From Treponemataceae bacterium (GTDB lineage Bacteria > Spirochaetota > Spirochaetia > Treponematales > Treponemataceae), in contig JAILRX010000220.1 of the NCBI GenBank assembly GCA_024697985.1, positions 1-20,287 of the forward strand: DNA of 20,287 bases. The letters are read 5' to 3'. How positions within the stretch are numbered: position 1 is the first letter of the stretch; each line of letters opens with the position of its first letter. The notes beneath the pieces were generated by a model, which ran no database searches, was not told where the DNA came from, and was given only the letters and a program-made list of their open reading frames with translations. A program made the position numbers and the translations under genes. Shown here one piece after another: positions 7,564 through 14,554 of the stretch.

Positions 7564-8712
7564 ATGGCAGACTTTATTTTCAAAATTTCACCAAATATCA
7601 TGCTCGGTACTTACTTGAGTTCAAGGCTCGGACAGTACGCGAAAGACTATGCAAACCGTTTCATGGTGATAATTGATTCAGCATTGCAAAAAACTGACAT
7701 CGAAGCAAAACTCAGGACAACTCTCGAGGACAGCAAAATCGATTTTTTTGTTTATAAGGAAGTTCCTGCCAATCCAGATTCATCCACACTCGAAAAAGTT
7801 TTATGGCTCGCACGCGAAGCTAAAATCAAGGGAGTAATCGCAGTAGGTTCCGACAATACGACCAATTTCGGAAAAGCTGTCGCCATGTTCTATTATCAGA
7901 AAAACGACGTTTATTCCTACATCGATAATACAGAATTTGAAAATGATGCTCTCCCATTCATCTGCCTTTCGACAAACCTTCATGATAAATTCTTGTTTTC
8001 AAACCGTGTGCTTGTAGTTGATGCTCGAAACCGAAAAACAGTCCTTCTAAAATCAAAAAAGCCGGTCTGCGACCTTGTCGTAATCGATCCGGATTTTAAC
8101 ATAAAAAATGGTGAGCATCAGAAATTTTTGGACAGCATGAACTGCCTTAATCTTGCATTGGAAACTTATGTTTCACAGAAGGCAAACTTTTTTTCCGACA
8201 TGCTGATAGAAAAAGCCGTTTCACTTTTGGCCGCAGGATTAAAAGCAGAAGACGGCCTTGAAGATAATCAGACTTCAGCCGAACTTCTTTCTGAAAGCGG
8301 TGTCCTTGTTTCTCTTGCAGCCGCTTCAAGCGGATACGGAGCAGTTTCTGCCCTATCAACCGTAATGCAAGGTCGTTTCCAGATTGACTCGTCTTTCTCA
8401 ACTGCAATCCTGATGAGCTCGTTCATCGAAGACTGTTCAAAAATCAAGCTTGATAAAATTGCTAAAATTGCAAAAATGATGAACGTTTCAACCGAGGCCG
8501 ATTCTGAAGAACAGGCAAAGACAAACCTCATCAATTACATAAACGATCTTCTTTCGAAAAACAACATTCCTTCAAAACTCAAGTCGCTTTCAGTTGCAAT
8601 GGAACAGCTTGCATCAGTCGCAGAAAACGCAGGCAACCTTGATATAATCGAAGGTTTCCACCGTTCAATGAATGCTGATGATTTGTTTGAACTCGTAAAG
8701 CAGGCTTATTGA
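7564..8712 (+). CDS. Iron-alcohol-dehydrogenase-fold protein lacking the metal site (probable pseudoenzyme)
   Basis: The 382-residue sequence follows the group III iron-containing alcohol dehydrogenase / dehydroquinate-synthase fold. It has an N-terminal nucleotide-fold-like half with GVIAVGSDNTTNFGKAVA (residues 90-106) where active members have a Gly-rich 'GGGS..D.aKa.a'. It also has an all-helical C-terminal half with LALETYVSQKANFFSD (197-212), where the family has 'HA.EAYvS..an..sD'. The metal ligands appear lost: the usual Asp and His before EAYVS are Asn193 and Leu197, and the later His pair region reads VSALST and DSSFSTA with no His. The 'TTAGTGSE' segment is also missing. I infer a non-catalytic or re-purposed protein. 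AGGA sits eight bases before the ATG. The stop overlaps the start of the methyltransferase gene by one base, implying coupling. Confidence 0.7.
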   Translation: MADFIFKISPNIMLGTYLSSRLGQYAKDYANRFMVIIDSALQKTDIEAKLRTTLEDSKIDFFVYKEVPANPDSSTLEKVLWLAREAKIKGVIAVGSDNTTNFGKAVAMFYYQKNDVYSYIDNTEFENDALPFICLSTNLHDKFLFSNRVLVVDARNRKTVLLKSKKPVCDLVVIDPDFNIKNGEHQKFLDSMNCLNLALETYVSQKANFFSDMLIEKAVSLLAAGLKAEDGLEDNQTSAELLSESGVLVSLAAASSGYGAVSALSTVMQGRFQIDSSFSTAILMSSFIEDCSKIKLDKIAKIAKMMNVSTEADSEEQAKTNLINYINDLLSKNNIPSKLKSLSVAMEQLASVAENAGNLDIIEGFHRSMNADDLFELVKQAY

Positions 8713-9539
8713 TGATTCCACCAAACAAACTGTTTGAACTTGAAGGCGGACAGAGAAGGCGAAAACTCGCACTTTGTTTCGGCGCGCTCGAAAGGGACAT
8801 CGCAGGAATTGCTGAAAAAGGCAGTGAATATGCCTTCCACAGCATGACCCGTCTTGAATACACAAAAAAACTCGTTTCAATTTTATGCCAGGATCCTCAG
8901 CTGCCGGAAGAAGCAAAATCAGAGCTGAAAGGCCTGATGGAAGCAGACCCTGTTGATGAGCGCCGCCTTTGCAACTGCGCCCGCAACCACTTACTGGCCA
9001 TAATCGGGACGTTCCCAGCCGAATGGGACCTGGTCATCGCACCCCATTCCGGTGCAGAAGAAGGAACCGTTCAAAAGCGTGATTTTTATCCCGGACTTTA
9101 TGTTTATGCAGAAGATATCCGTTCTCCATTCAACCTTGGTTCGATTTTCAGGACCGCGGAAGCAATGGGCGTAGAAAAAGTTTTCATCTCGCCGTTTTGT
9201 GTAGATCCGAATCACCCGCGGGCAATTCGCTCCGGAATGGGGTGCATCGAAAACTTAAGCTGGGAACGGCTAAGCCTCGATGAGCTCGTTGCGTTTGCAG
9301 AAGGTGCGGGCCTCCCTATTTTTGCGCTCGAGACAGGCGGTACTCCGCTCGACGAATTCGAGTTTCCAAAAAAGGGCATCGTCATTATCGGCTCGGAAGA
9401 ACTTGGCATCAGTCCATCGGCCTTGCAGAGGGCAACTTACGGAACGGCAACCATTCCTATGAAAGGCATCAAATCATCATTAAATGTGGGAGTTGCATTC
9501 GGAATCCTCATGCAAAGCTGGGTGTCATCACTTTCGTGA
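8712..9539 (+). CDS. SpoU/TrmH-family RNA 2'-O-methyltransferase
   Basis: A 275-residue SPOUT-class enzyme expected to 2'-O-methylate a ribose in tRNA or rRNA using SAM. The three knot motifs are plain in the C-terminal ~150 residues: DIRSPFNLGSIFRTAEAMG (motif 1, with the Asn and Arg), IVIIGSEELGIS (motif 2) and IPMKGIKSSLNVGVAFGI (motif 3). The N-terminal ~120 residues are helical and charged and not like the usual L30-type SpoU substrate-binding domain, so the target RNA is unclear. I start at the ATG at 8712, which shares its A with the TGA of the preceding gene; a TTG one codon earlier is also open. CAGG (8701-8704) is a modest SD. The gene ends five bases from the convergent HDOD gene. 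Confidence 0.87.
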   Translation: MIPPNKLFELEGGQRRRKLALCFGALERDIAGIAEKGSEYAFHSMTRLEYTKKLVSILCQDPQLPEEAKSELKGLMEADPVDERRLCNCARNHLLAIIGTFPAEWDLVIAPHSGAEEGTVQKRDFYPGLYVYAEDIRSPFNLGSIFRTAEAMGVEKVFISPFCVDPNHPRAIRSGMGCIENLSWERLSLDELVAFAEGAGLPIFALETGGTPLDEFEFPKKGIVIIGSEELGISPSALQRATYGTATIPMKGIKSSLNVGVAFGILMQSWVSSLS

Positions 9540-9544
9540 CAAAA

Positions 9545-11047
9545 TTATTTTTTTGAATCAGAAATGAGTTTTTCGTAACCTTCTTCAAGTTGAGTTGCCA
9601 GATCCTTCAAGGTATCAGGATCGTCAAGGTGATATTTATCGAGGACGGTCTTGTTGAACTGATAAAATTCAACTTCGTTTTTGTAGAAGCATGATATCAT
9701 GTTTGCAAGATAAACTATTTCAGTCAAATCAATGAATTTTTTTGGGGCAAATCCAGGCTTGTGGTGAAATTTTATTGCCTGAACGATTGAATCTTCATAA
9801 CCCCATTTTTCAGCAACCATAGCGCCAATTTCAGCATGGTTTATTCCAACAGAAAGCTGCTCGAAAACTGTTGCAGGCAATGTGTAATGCTCGCACAAGG
9901 TCGAATAATTTTCGTGGATATTCATTCCAAAAAATACGATTTTTCCAACATCATGCAGAATTGCAGCAACATAAGCATCAGTTATTAATCCGGTCTTTTT
10001 AGGATAAAAATTCATCGCAAGATTATATGCGAAAAAAGCGATTTTTTTGCTGTGCTCGTAAACCGAAACGGCAACGTCGTTTTGGGCAGCCAATGAGTGA
10101 ATTGCTCCAAAAGAATAAAGAATCTTCTGGATAGCTTCCATTCCCGCAATATTTACGGCCTGCTCAATTGTAGCACATTTTTCGTTGTGCGAAAAAAGCG
10201 CGTAATTAATCAAAGTCATCAATTCGTCATAGAAATTTTTATCCTGCAATAAAATCTTGGTCACTTCATCGTAATCAACCGGCTCTTTTTTGAGGAGAGC
10301 CTGTGTCAACTCAATTGCAAAAGGCATGTTCGGAAGACCATCAAGCTGGGTTAAAATAGCCTGAGAAGAAACAGAAAGGTTTTTCTGGAATTTTGAATCA
10401 GTGTCGATTTTGAAACTTGTTACGGTTTCATCGCCGTCATTGTAGAAAGAAAAGTCGCTGTCTTCCATTCCGATTTTTCTAAGCATCAACATCATTATGA
10501 CGATTCCAAGACCTGCGCCTTCAGAACTGTCCAAAATCTTATCAAATGCGTCCTCGATCGAATCGAACTGGCTGGCTCGGCTCACCTTATCGTGAATTCG
10601 TCTGTATTCAAAATATGTCATCTTGCTGTTGTTTCGGATTTCAATAAGAATTTCGCTTCCGATTTTCTGCAGAACGACTTTTACATACAGGCCGGCATCT
10701 TTCTGGAGTTCCATATAGTGATTGATGTTGCCGAGGGTGTCCTCCTTGAAGGATTCCATTCCTTTTGCATACTGTTCTTCGTTAAAAAGATCCAGGCCCT
10801 TTTCCTTAAAATAAACACGCTTTGTGTTTGCCTTTTTTGCGTTGGTCGTAAGTTCCTGAATACAGTAAGTTATGTACTCTATCATCTGTTCCTGATTGAT
10901 AATCTTAAGAAAAGTCGAAGTTACTTCATTGATGTAAACTTCAATATCGTGAGGAAGAGTATAGGATGTAATCATGATAGGGATTTCAGCTTCTATTGCC
11001 TTGAGGATTTTTTGTTTATCGCTATCAGACAAAATTTCTTTTTCCAT
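9545..11047 (-). CDS. GHKL ATPase-like / HDOD-HD fusion signalling protein
   Basis: A 500-residue cytosolic protein with two parts. Residues ~1-215 resemble a histidine-kinase-type ATPase: an N-box-like CIQELTTNAKKAN (63-75), strands LYVKVVLQKIGSEILIEIRN, and a G-box-like SSEGAGLGIVIMMLMLRKIG (174-193). No phospho-acceptor helix (H-box) is visible, so it is not an ordinary kinase. Residues ~230-490 are an HDOD/HD domain: LPNMPFAIELTQALL, His332 in VYEHSKK, His365-Asp366 in AAILHDVGK, His404 in INHAEIG and His428-His429 in FHHKP. This is a full HD metal-ligand set, unusual since many HDOD domains have lost it. It is probably a signalling or cell-state regulator with possible phosphohydrolase activity; the substrate is unknown. 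An extended -10 lies about 14 bases upstream. Confidence 0.8.
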   Translation of the reverse strand: MEKEILSDSDKQKILKAIEAEIPIMITSYTLPHDIEVYINEVTSTFLKIINQEQMIEYITYCIQELTTNAKKANTKRVYFKEKGLDLFNEEQYAKGMESFKEDTLGNINHYMELQKDAGLYVKVVLQKIGSEILIEIRNNSKMTYFEYRRIHDKVSRASQFDSIEDAFDKILDSSEGAGLGIVIMMLMLRKIGMEDSDFSFYNDGDETVTSFKIDTDSKFQKNLSVSSQAILTQLDGLPNMPFAIELTQALLKKEPVDYDEVTKILLQDKNFYDELMTLINYALFSHNEKCATIEQAVNIAGMEAIQKILYSFGAIHSLAAQNDVAVSVYEHSKKIAFFAYNLAMNFYPKKTGLITDAYVAAILHDVGKIVFFGMNIHENYSTLCEHYTLPATVFEQLSVGINHAEIGAMVAEKWGYEDSIVQAIKFHHKPGFAPKKFIDLTEIVYLANMISCFYKNEVEFYQFNKTVLDKYHLDDPDTLKDLATQLEEGYEKLISDSKK

Positions 11048-11060
11048 AACTTATTCCAAA

Positions 11061-11069
11061 ATTATAACA
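11061..11069 (-). promoter_or_regulatory. Extended -10 promoter of the GHKL-HDOD gene
   Basis: Minus-strand TGT-TATAAT (complement of 11061-11069) places the transcription start near 11054. This leaves a leader of about seven bases to the ATG at 11047. No good -35 is seen. Confidence 0.55.
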
Positions 11070-11122
11070 TAAAATTTTTAACAGTGCATTAAATTTATTC
11101 GTGTTTTACCTTTGTTTTCCCC

Positions 11123-11152
11123 TTGTCACTTATGCCATTTTTTTTGTATCTT
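11123..11152 (+). promoter_or_regulatory. slyD promoter, predicting a leaderless mRNA
   Basis: TTGTCA (11123-11128) and TATCTT (11147-11152) are separated by 18 bases. Transcription is predicted to start at 11159, the A of the ATG. No SD precedes that ATG. Confidence 0.55.
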
Positions 11153-11158
11153 AGACGC

Positions 11159-11701
11159 ATGAATATTACGAAAAACAAAGTTGTAGCAATTGCCTACACA
11201 TTAAAAGATTTGGAAGGTGCAGTAATTGATGCTTCGGAAGCAAATGCACCTCTCGTTTATGTACATGGAAACGGATATCTTATTTCAGGACTTGAAGATG
11301 CTCTTGAAGGTAAAACTGAAGGTGATGAATTTTCAGTACAGATTGAACCAAAAGATGCTTACGGAGAATACGATGAGAACTTGATTTTTGAAGTTTCTCG
11401 AAGTCAGTTCCCGGAAGGCGCTGAAATTCAGGTTGGACAGGAATTTGAAGCTGAAAACGGACAGCTGGTAAGCGTTAAAGCCGTTTCTGCTGAAAAAATC
11501 ACTATCGATACAAACCATCCGATGGCTGGAAAAACACTTTGCTTCGATGTAAAAGTTGAAACTGTTCGCGATTTGAGCGAAGAAGAACTTGCCATGATGT
11601 CAGGTGGCGGCTGTGGCGGTGGATGCGGCGGCGGCTGTTCAGGCTGTGGTGGCGGAGACTGCGGCGATGGCGGATGCGGTTGCGGCGGATGCGGCGACTA
11701 A
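11159..11701 (+). CDS. slyD: FKBP-type peptidyl-prolyl isomerase SlyD with Cys/Gly tail
   Basis: A 180-residue SlyD-like protein: cis-trans prolyl isomerase and chaperone, with metal-binding roles in nickel-enzyme maturation in bacteria that have them. The FKBP halves are NKVVAIAYTLKDLEG with YVHGNGYLISGLEDALEG, and a return strand TLCFDVKVETVRDL. Between them is the insert-in-flap chaperone domain (AYGEYDENLIFEVSRSQFP to ITIDTNHPMAGK). The last 32 residues are almost only Gly and Cys, with eight Cys and no His, whereas the E. coli tail mixes His and Cys. An upstream in-frame ATG at 11123 is rejected because it falls in the -35 box and adds a non-conserved hydrophobic stretch. A strong terminator lies downstream, inside the end of the opposing gene. 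Confidence 0.9.
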   Translation: MNITKNKVVAIAYTLKDLEGAVIDASEANAPLVYVHGNGYLISGLEDALEGKTEGDEFSVQIEPKDAYGEYDENLIFEVSRSQFPEGAEIQVGQEFEAENGQLVSVKAVSAEKITIDTNHPMAGKTLCFDVKVETVRDLSEEELAMMSGGGCGGGCGGGCSGCGGGDCGDGGCGCGGCGD

Positions 11702-11738
11702 GGCTTTAAGGAGGCTAAGTCTTTTAGACGGCTAAGGC

Positions 11739-12797
11739 CTAAAAACAAAGATTTGTAAGATATGAATCGAGACGCTGGGTAAATTTTTGCCCGGCGTTTT
11801 TTGTTTTGTTGGCAGATGGAACGGATGCAGATTTGTCGAGGCGGTTTGCAGTTGCGGCAAATACGTCACTTTCCCCAACTTCTCTTTTACCGCCGGTTAA
11901 CTCTCTTTTGCCGGCAAACTCAAATTCCGAAAGCTTTTTGAAATATATAAAAATCATGTTGATGAAATTTCCGAGTTTTCCCTTCAGGACAATTTTATTT
12001 GGAATGACAAGTCTGGAAATTTCAACGGAAAGCACAAGAATCAAGGCGCGCTTCAAACCTAAAAACAATGCGTTCTGCGTTATTGCAAATCCGCCGATTT
12101 TATAAAGCACCTTGCCGCTTGGAACGAGCAAACTGAAAATTACTATCGACAAAATCAAAATGAGGTCACGTGCAAGCTGCTTGAACACCGATTTTGCGTT
12201 CCTTTTACGGCGCGTAATCTGATTTTGCGTGTCAGCACTACCAGTCTCATCAATGCCATCTGCAAAAACAAAATCTTCTTTATCAATCATTTTTGAAAAC
12301 CACACTGAGTTTTCGCTGAACATTTCTGTAAAAATGCCAAGCACGAGTGAACTAATCAGACCGGAAATCAGAAGAACAGGAGCTATATAACCGGTGCTTT
12401 CCTTAAAAATCATCGCATATGACAGACCGATTTGTGCAAGGTTGTTTCCAAGGCTGCCGGCAAGAGAAATACCGACAAAACTCACGTGCTTCCTGAAAAT
12501 CGATTTTGCCATCAGCATGAAAATCAGGGCCGAAAATGAGCCGCAAAAAGAAAAGACGAAAATGTATGAAAAAAGTGTTCCGGAAATTATTGACTGGATT
12601 AGGACTTTTAGCAAAACAAGCAGAAATGACTGCCATGGCGTCAGGACGAAAATGGCAATCATCACGCTCATGTTTGCAAAACCAATGCGCATGAAAGGCA
12701 GAGGTTTTGGCACCGCATATTCAATCATCGAGAGGAACATGCATAGTGCCGAAAAAAATGCTATTTTACTGAACGCGTTTGAGGGCTGCTGTTGCAT
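11739..12797 (-). CDS. Gx-transporter / heptaprenyl-diphosphate-synthase-component-I-like membrane protein
   Basis: A 352-residue integral membrane protein. The first ~170 residues contain five or six hydrophobic helices and match the Gx transporter family (the Pfam group historically called Hpre_diP_synt_I), with the typical opening SALCMFLSMIEYAVP...PFMRIGFANMSVMIAIFVL. The family resembles ECF-type substrate-binding subunits; the substrate is not established. After a charged linker (ITRRKRNAKS) comes a second hydrophobic unit (LILILSIVIFSLLVPSG, then LGLKRALILVLSVEISRLVI) and a polar tail of about 60 residues. The second unit loosely recalls EcfT/CbiQ membrane components (inference only). 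The start overlaps the TPR gene by 32 bases and has no SD, so translation is likely coupled. The final codons are shared with the slyD terminator on the opposite strand. Confidence 0.72.
   Translation of the reverse strand: MQQQPSNAFSKIAFFSALCMFLSMIEYAVPKPLPFMRIGFANMSVMIAIFVLTPWQSFLLVLLKVLIQSIISGTLFSYIFVFSFCGSFSALIFMLMAKSIFRKHVSFVGISLAGSLGNNLAQIGLSYAMIFKESTGYIAPVLLISGLISSLVLGIFTEMFSENSVWFSKMIDKEDFVFADGIDETGSADTQNQITRRKRNAKSVFKQLARDLILILSIVIFSLLVPSGKVLYKIGGFAITQNALFLGLKRALILVLSVEISRLVIPNKIVLKGKLGNFINMIFIYFKKLSEFEFAGKRELTGGKREVGESDVFAATANRLDKSASVPSANKTKNAGQKFTQRLDSYLTNLCF
11771..11802 (+). terminator. Intrinsic terminator of slyD
   Basis: ACGCTGGG (11772-11779) pairs with CCCGGCGT (11790-11797), including one T-G pair, around a 10-base loop, followed by a T-run. 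It lies within the coding 3' end of the convergent membrane-protein gene, so the two transcripts overlap. Confidence 0.85.
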
Positions 12798-13431
12798 CAG
12801 GATAGTTTGGTCTCCATTTCAAAGCCTGCTGATAGGCAACTTTTGCTCCGGCTTTATTTCCGCTGTTTTCACGAGAAATTCCAAGTCGGTACCACCACAA
12901 TGAAGCGCCTGGAGAAATCTGAAGGGCTCTTGAATAGGCGATATCAGCGTGTTCGTATTTGTGCTGAAGTCGGTAAATTTCACCTACAAAAAAGTAAGCT
13001 GTGGAATATCGTTCCTGATTAGGTTTTGCAGAAGCAAGATACTTTTCAAAACATTTAAGTGACTCTGTATAATTATTTACGTAAAAAAGTGCTTCAGCAT
13101 TTGTCTCAAGGATTCGGCCTTCATTGGCATTGATTTTCAAAGCCTTGTTGCACTCCGTAATTGTTTCGTTATAGCGTCCCATTCGCAAAAGCGACCAAGT
13201 CAAAACTACATAAGATTCGATATTGTTTGGCTTTTCCTGAAGTTCTTTTGTGCAAACATCAACTGCAACCTGATAGAGGGCCTTGGCTTCATCCATTTTT
13301 CCCTGATTTTCAAGAGCACGACCGTTTCTATATTGAACAAGAGCATCAATTTTTTCCTGTGCAAAAACAGGCGTAATCAAAAAAGAAAAAATCATCAGAA
13401 TTGAAAGAAAAACTGATTTTGAATTATTCAT
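12766..13431 (-). CDS. Secreted tetratricopeptide-repeat protein
   Basis: A 221-residue protein with a signal peptide (MNNSKSVFLSILMIFSFLITPVFA, cleavage before QE), then four to five TPR units. Examples are YRNGRALENQGKMDEAKALY, WSLLRMGRYNETITECNKAL, FYVNNYTESLKCFEKYL, IYRLQHKYEHADIAYSRAL and ISRENSGNKAGAKVAYQQAL. It is probably a periplasmic protein-protein interaction scaffold. I start at 13431 rather than at the longer upstream ATG (13494) because GGAG sits eight bases before it and a signal peptide follows at once. The longer version would also place the promoter inside the coding region. It is transcribed divergently from the GerMN gene and overlaps the following Gx-transporter gene by 32 bases. 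Confidence 0.85.
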   Translation of the reverse strand: MNNSKSVFLSILMIFSFLITPVFAQEKIDALVQYRNGRALENQGKMDEAKALYQVAVDVCTKELQEKPNNIESYVVLTWSLLRMGRYNETITECNKALKINANEGRILETNAEALFYVNNYTESLKCFEKYLASAKPNQERYSTAYFFVGEIYRLQHKYEHADIAYSRALQISPGASLWWYRLGISRENSGNKAGAKVAYQQALKWRPNYPDATAALKRVQ

Positions 13432-13465
13432 AAACTTTTCTCCGAACGATAAATTAGCAACATCA

Positions 13466-13494
13466 ATTATAAACACTAAAGATTGTTTTTTCAA
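13466..13494 (-). promoter_or_regulatory. Promoter of the TPR / Gx-transporter unit
   Basis: Minus-strand TTGAAA (complement of 13489-13494), 17 bases, then consensus TATAAT (complement of 13466-13471). Transcription would begin near 13459, giving a 28-base leader that carries the GGAG ribosome site. Its -35 directly abuts that of the divergent gene. Confidence 0.75.
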
Positions 13495-13511
13495 TTGCTT
13501 TGAATTATACT
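13483..13511 (+). promoter_or_regulatory. Promoter of the GerMN gene, predicting a leaderless mRNA
   Basis: TTGTTT (13483-13488), 17 bases, then TATACT (13506-13511, 5/6). The predicted transcription start is 13518, one base before the ATG. No SD is present. Confidence 0.65.
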
Positions 13512-13518
13512 CTATTAT

Positions 13519-14475
13519 ATGAGTAAAAAACCTGAAAACGAAGAAAGCAACAAACCTGCAAAGAAAAATACAAGCAAGAAAAACAAGGGAAAACCAAAGT
13601 CAGGACTGATTTTCTGGCTGGCATTTGCAGTCATCATAGTAATCGCCTTTTTGGTTGCCAGGGGACGAATCGCAAGCGTATTGCGCGAAACCGATTTCAT
13701 AAATGAAGTTGTCGGAACTGAGCCTACACGAATTACAGATTTGGTAAATTCACAGGCTGAACAGGAAGATATAGCCAAGCAGAAAAAGGCAGAAAAAGCA
13801 GCAAAATCAAAAAAGCCTAAAAAAGCAGAAAAGGCAGCTGCAAAAGCAAAGAAAAATCAGGAAGCAGAAGACGAATTGCCTCAGGAAATTCAGCGCACAG
13901 AAGCAGATCTTGAAGAACGAGAAGAAATAACGATCAAAGCCAACAAACAGGAAAAGATTGAGAAAACTGAAAAGGCTGAAAAAGTAGAAAAAAACGAAGT
14001 TGTGGAAACTCCGAAAACAGAAGAAGCGCCGAAAGCTGTTGTTCCAGAAACCATGCATATCAACCTGTGTTTCGTCCAGATTGATGACAGCGATGGTTCA
14101 ATCATCCGGCGGGAAACTATCCGAACGGTTGAAAAAAACACTTCGCCTCTTACGACAGCCCTCAACGCGCTGATAACAGGACCGAATGCATCAGAAGCTC
14201 AAAAAGGCTACATTTCGATTATTCCACCGAACACCAAGCTTTTGGGTGCCAGAATCACAAACAAAACTGCGATTCTTAATTTCAACGAAGATTTTACCTA
14301 CAATTCGTACGGCGTTCAGGGACAAATCACACAGTTGATGCAGATTGTCTACACGGCAACGAGTTTTTCAACGATTGATAACGTGCAGTTTTTGATTGAA
14401 GGTCAGAAAATCGACTACCTTGGAGGAGAAGGAGTTTGGATTGGCTCGCCTCTTTCAAGATTTTCATTCAAATAG
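13519..14475 (+). CDS. GerMN-domain membrane-anchored protein
   Basis: A 318-residue protein. A basic cytosolic N-terminus (~28 residues, Lys-rich) precedes one transmembrane helix (GLIFWLAFAVIIVIAFLVA, ~29-47). A long, highly charged Lys/Glu/Ala segment (~80-175) follows, probably a coiled coil or extended spacer. The C-terminal ~140 residues match the GerMN domain (INLCFVQIDDSDGSIIRRETI; TTALNALITGPNASEAQKG; IPPNTKLLGARITNKTAILNFNEDF; QITQLMQIVYTATSFSTIDNVQFLIEG). GerMN was named from a Bacillus germination lipoprotein but occurs in non-spore-formers as an extracytoplasmic module, often linked to cell-wall enzymes. The long spacer may let the domain reach peptidoglycan in the periplasm (inference). 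It starts without an SD immediately after its promoter and is followed by a hairpin terminator that ends at the cheB ATG. Confidence 0.85.
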   Translation: MSKKPENEESNKPAKKNTSKKNKGKPKSGLIFWLAFAVIIVIAFLVARGRIASVLRETDFINEVVGTEPTRITDLVNSQAEQEDIAKQKKAEKAAKSKKPKKAEKAAAKAKKNQEAEDELPQEIQRTEADLEEREEITIKANKQEKIEKTEKAEKVEKNEVVETPKTEEAPKAVVPETMHINLCFVQIDDSDGSIIRRETIRTVEKNTSPLTTALNALITGPNASEAQKGYISIIPPNTKLLGARITNKTAILNFNEDFTYNSYGVQGQITQLMQIVYTATSFSTIDNVQFLIEGQKIDYLGGEGVWIGSPLSRFSFK

Positions 14476-14512
14476 AACATTTGTTAAACATTTTGATTAT
14501 ATTTAAAGATAG

Positions 14513-14554
14513 AACCTGTTTATGACGATAGTAAATCGATAAACAGGTTTTTTT
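14513..14554 (+). terminator. Hairpin plus T-run between the GerMN gene and cheB (terminator or leader structure)
   Basis: AACCTGTTTAT (14513-14523) pairs with ATAAACAGGTT (14539-14549). An inner CGAT/ATCG stem continues past a 2-base bulge, with loop AGTAA. Seven Ts (14548-14554) follow and the cheB ATG begins at 14555. The only plausible cheB ribosome site, ACAGG (14543-14547), lies in the 3' arm of the stem. Confidence 0.8.

Noticed and set aside
8709..8711. TTG as the start of the RNA methyltransferase
   Set aside because: An ATG follows immediately and overlaps the upstream stop by one base, the usual coupled arrangement; TTG would add only one residue.
9519..9555. Possible terminator between the trmH-like gene and the convergent HDOD gene
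   Set aside because: TGTCA/TGACA gives only a 5-bp AT-rich stem, and the T-run begins several bases later; too weak to call.
10592..11092. 166-aa plus-strand ORF opposite the GHKL-HDOD gene
   Set aside because: It lies antisense to a gene with clear domains. Its translation is a low-quality run of hydrophobic and Cys residues, and no SD or promoter was found.
12394..12903. 169-aa plus-strand ORF opposite the Gx-transporter gene
   Set aside because: Antisense shadow of a recognised membrane-protein family and of the TPR gene end; no supporting signals.
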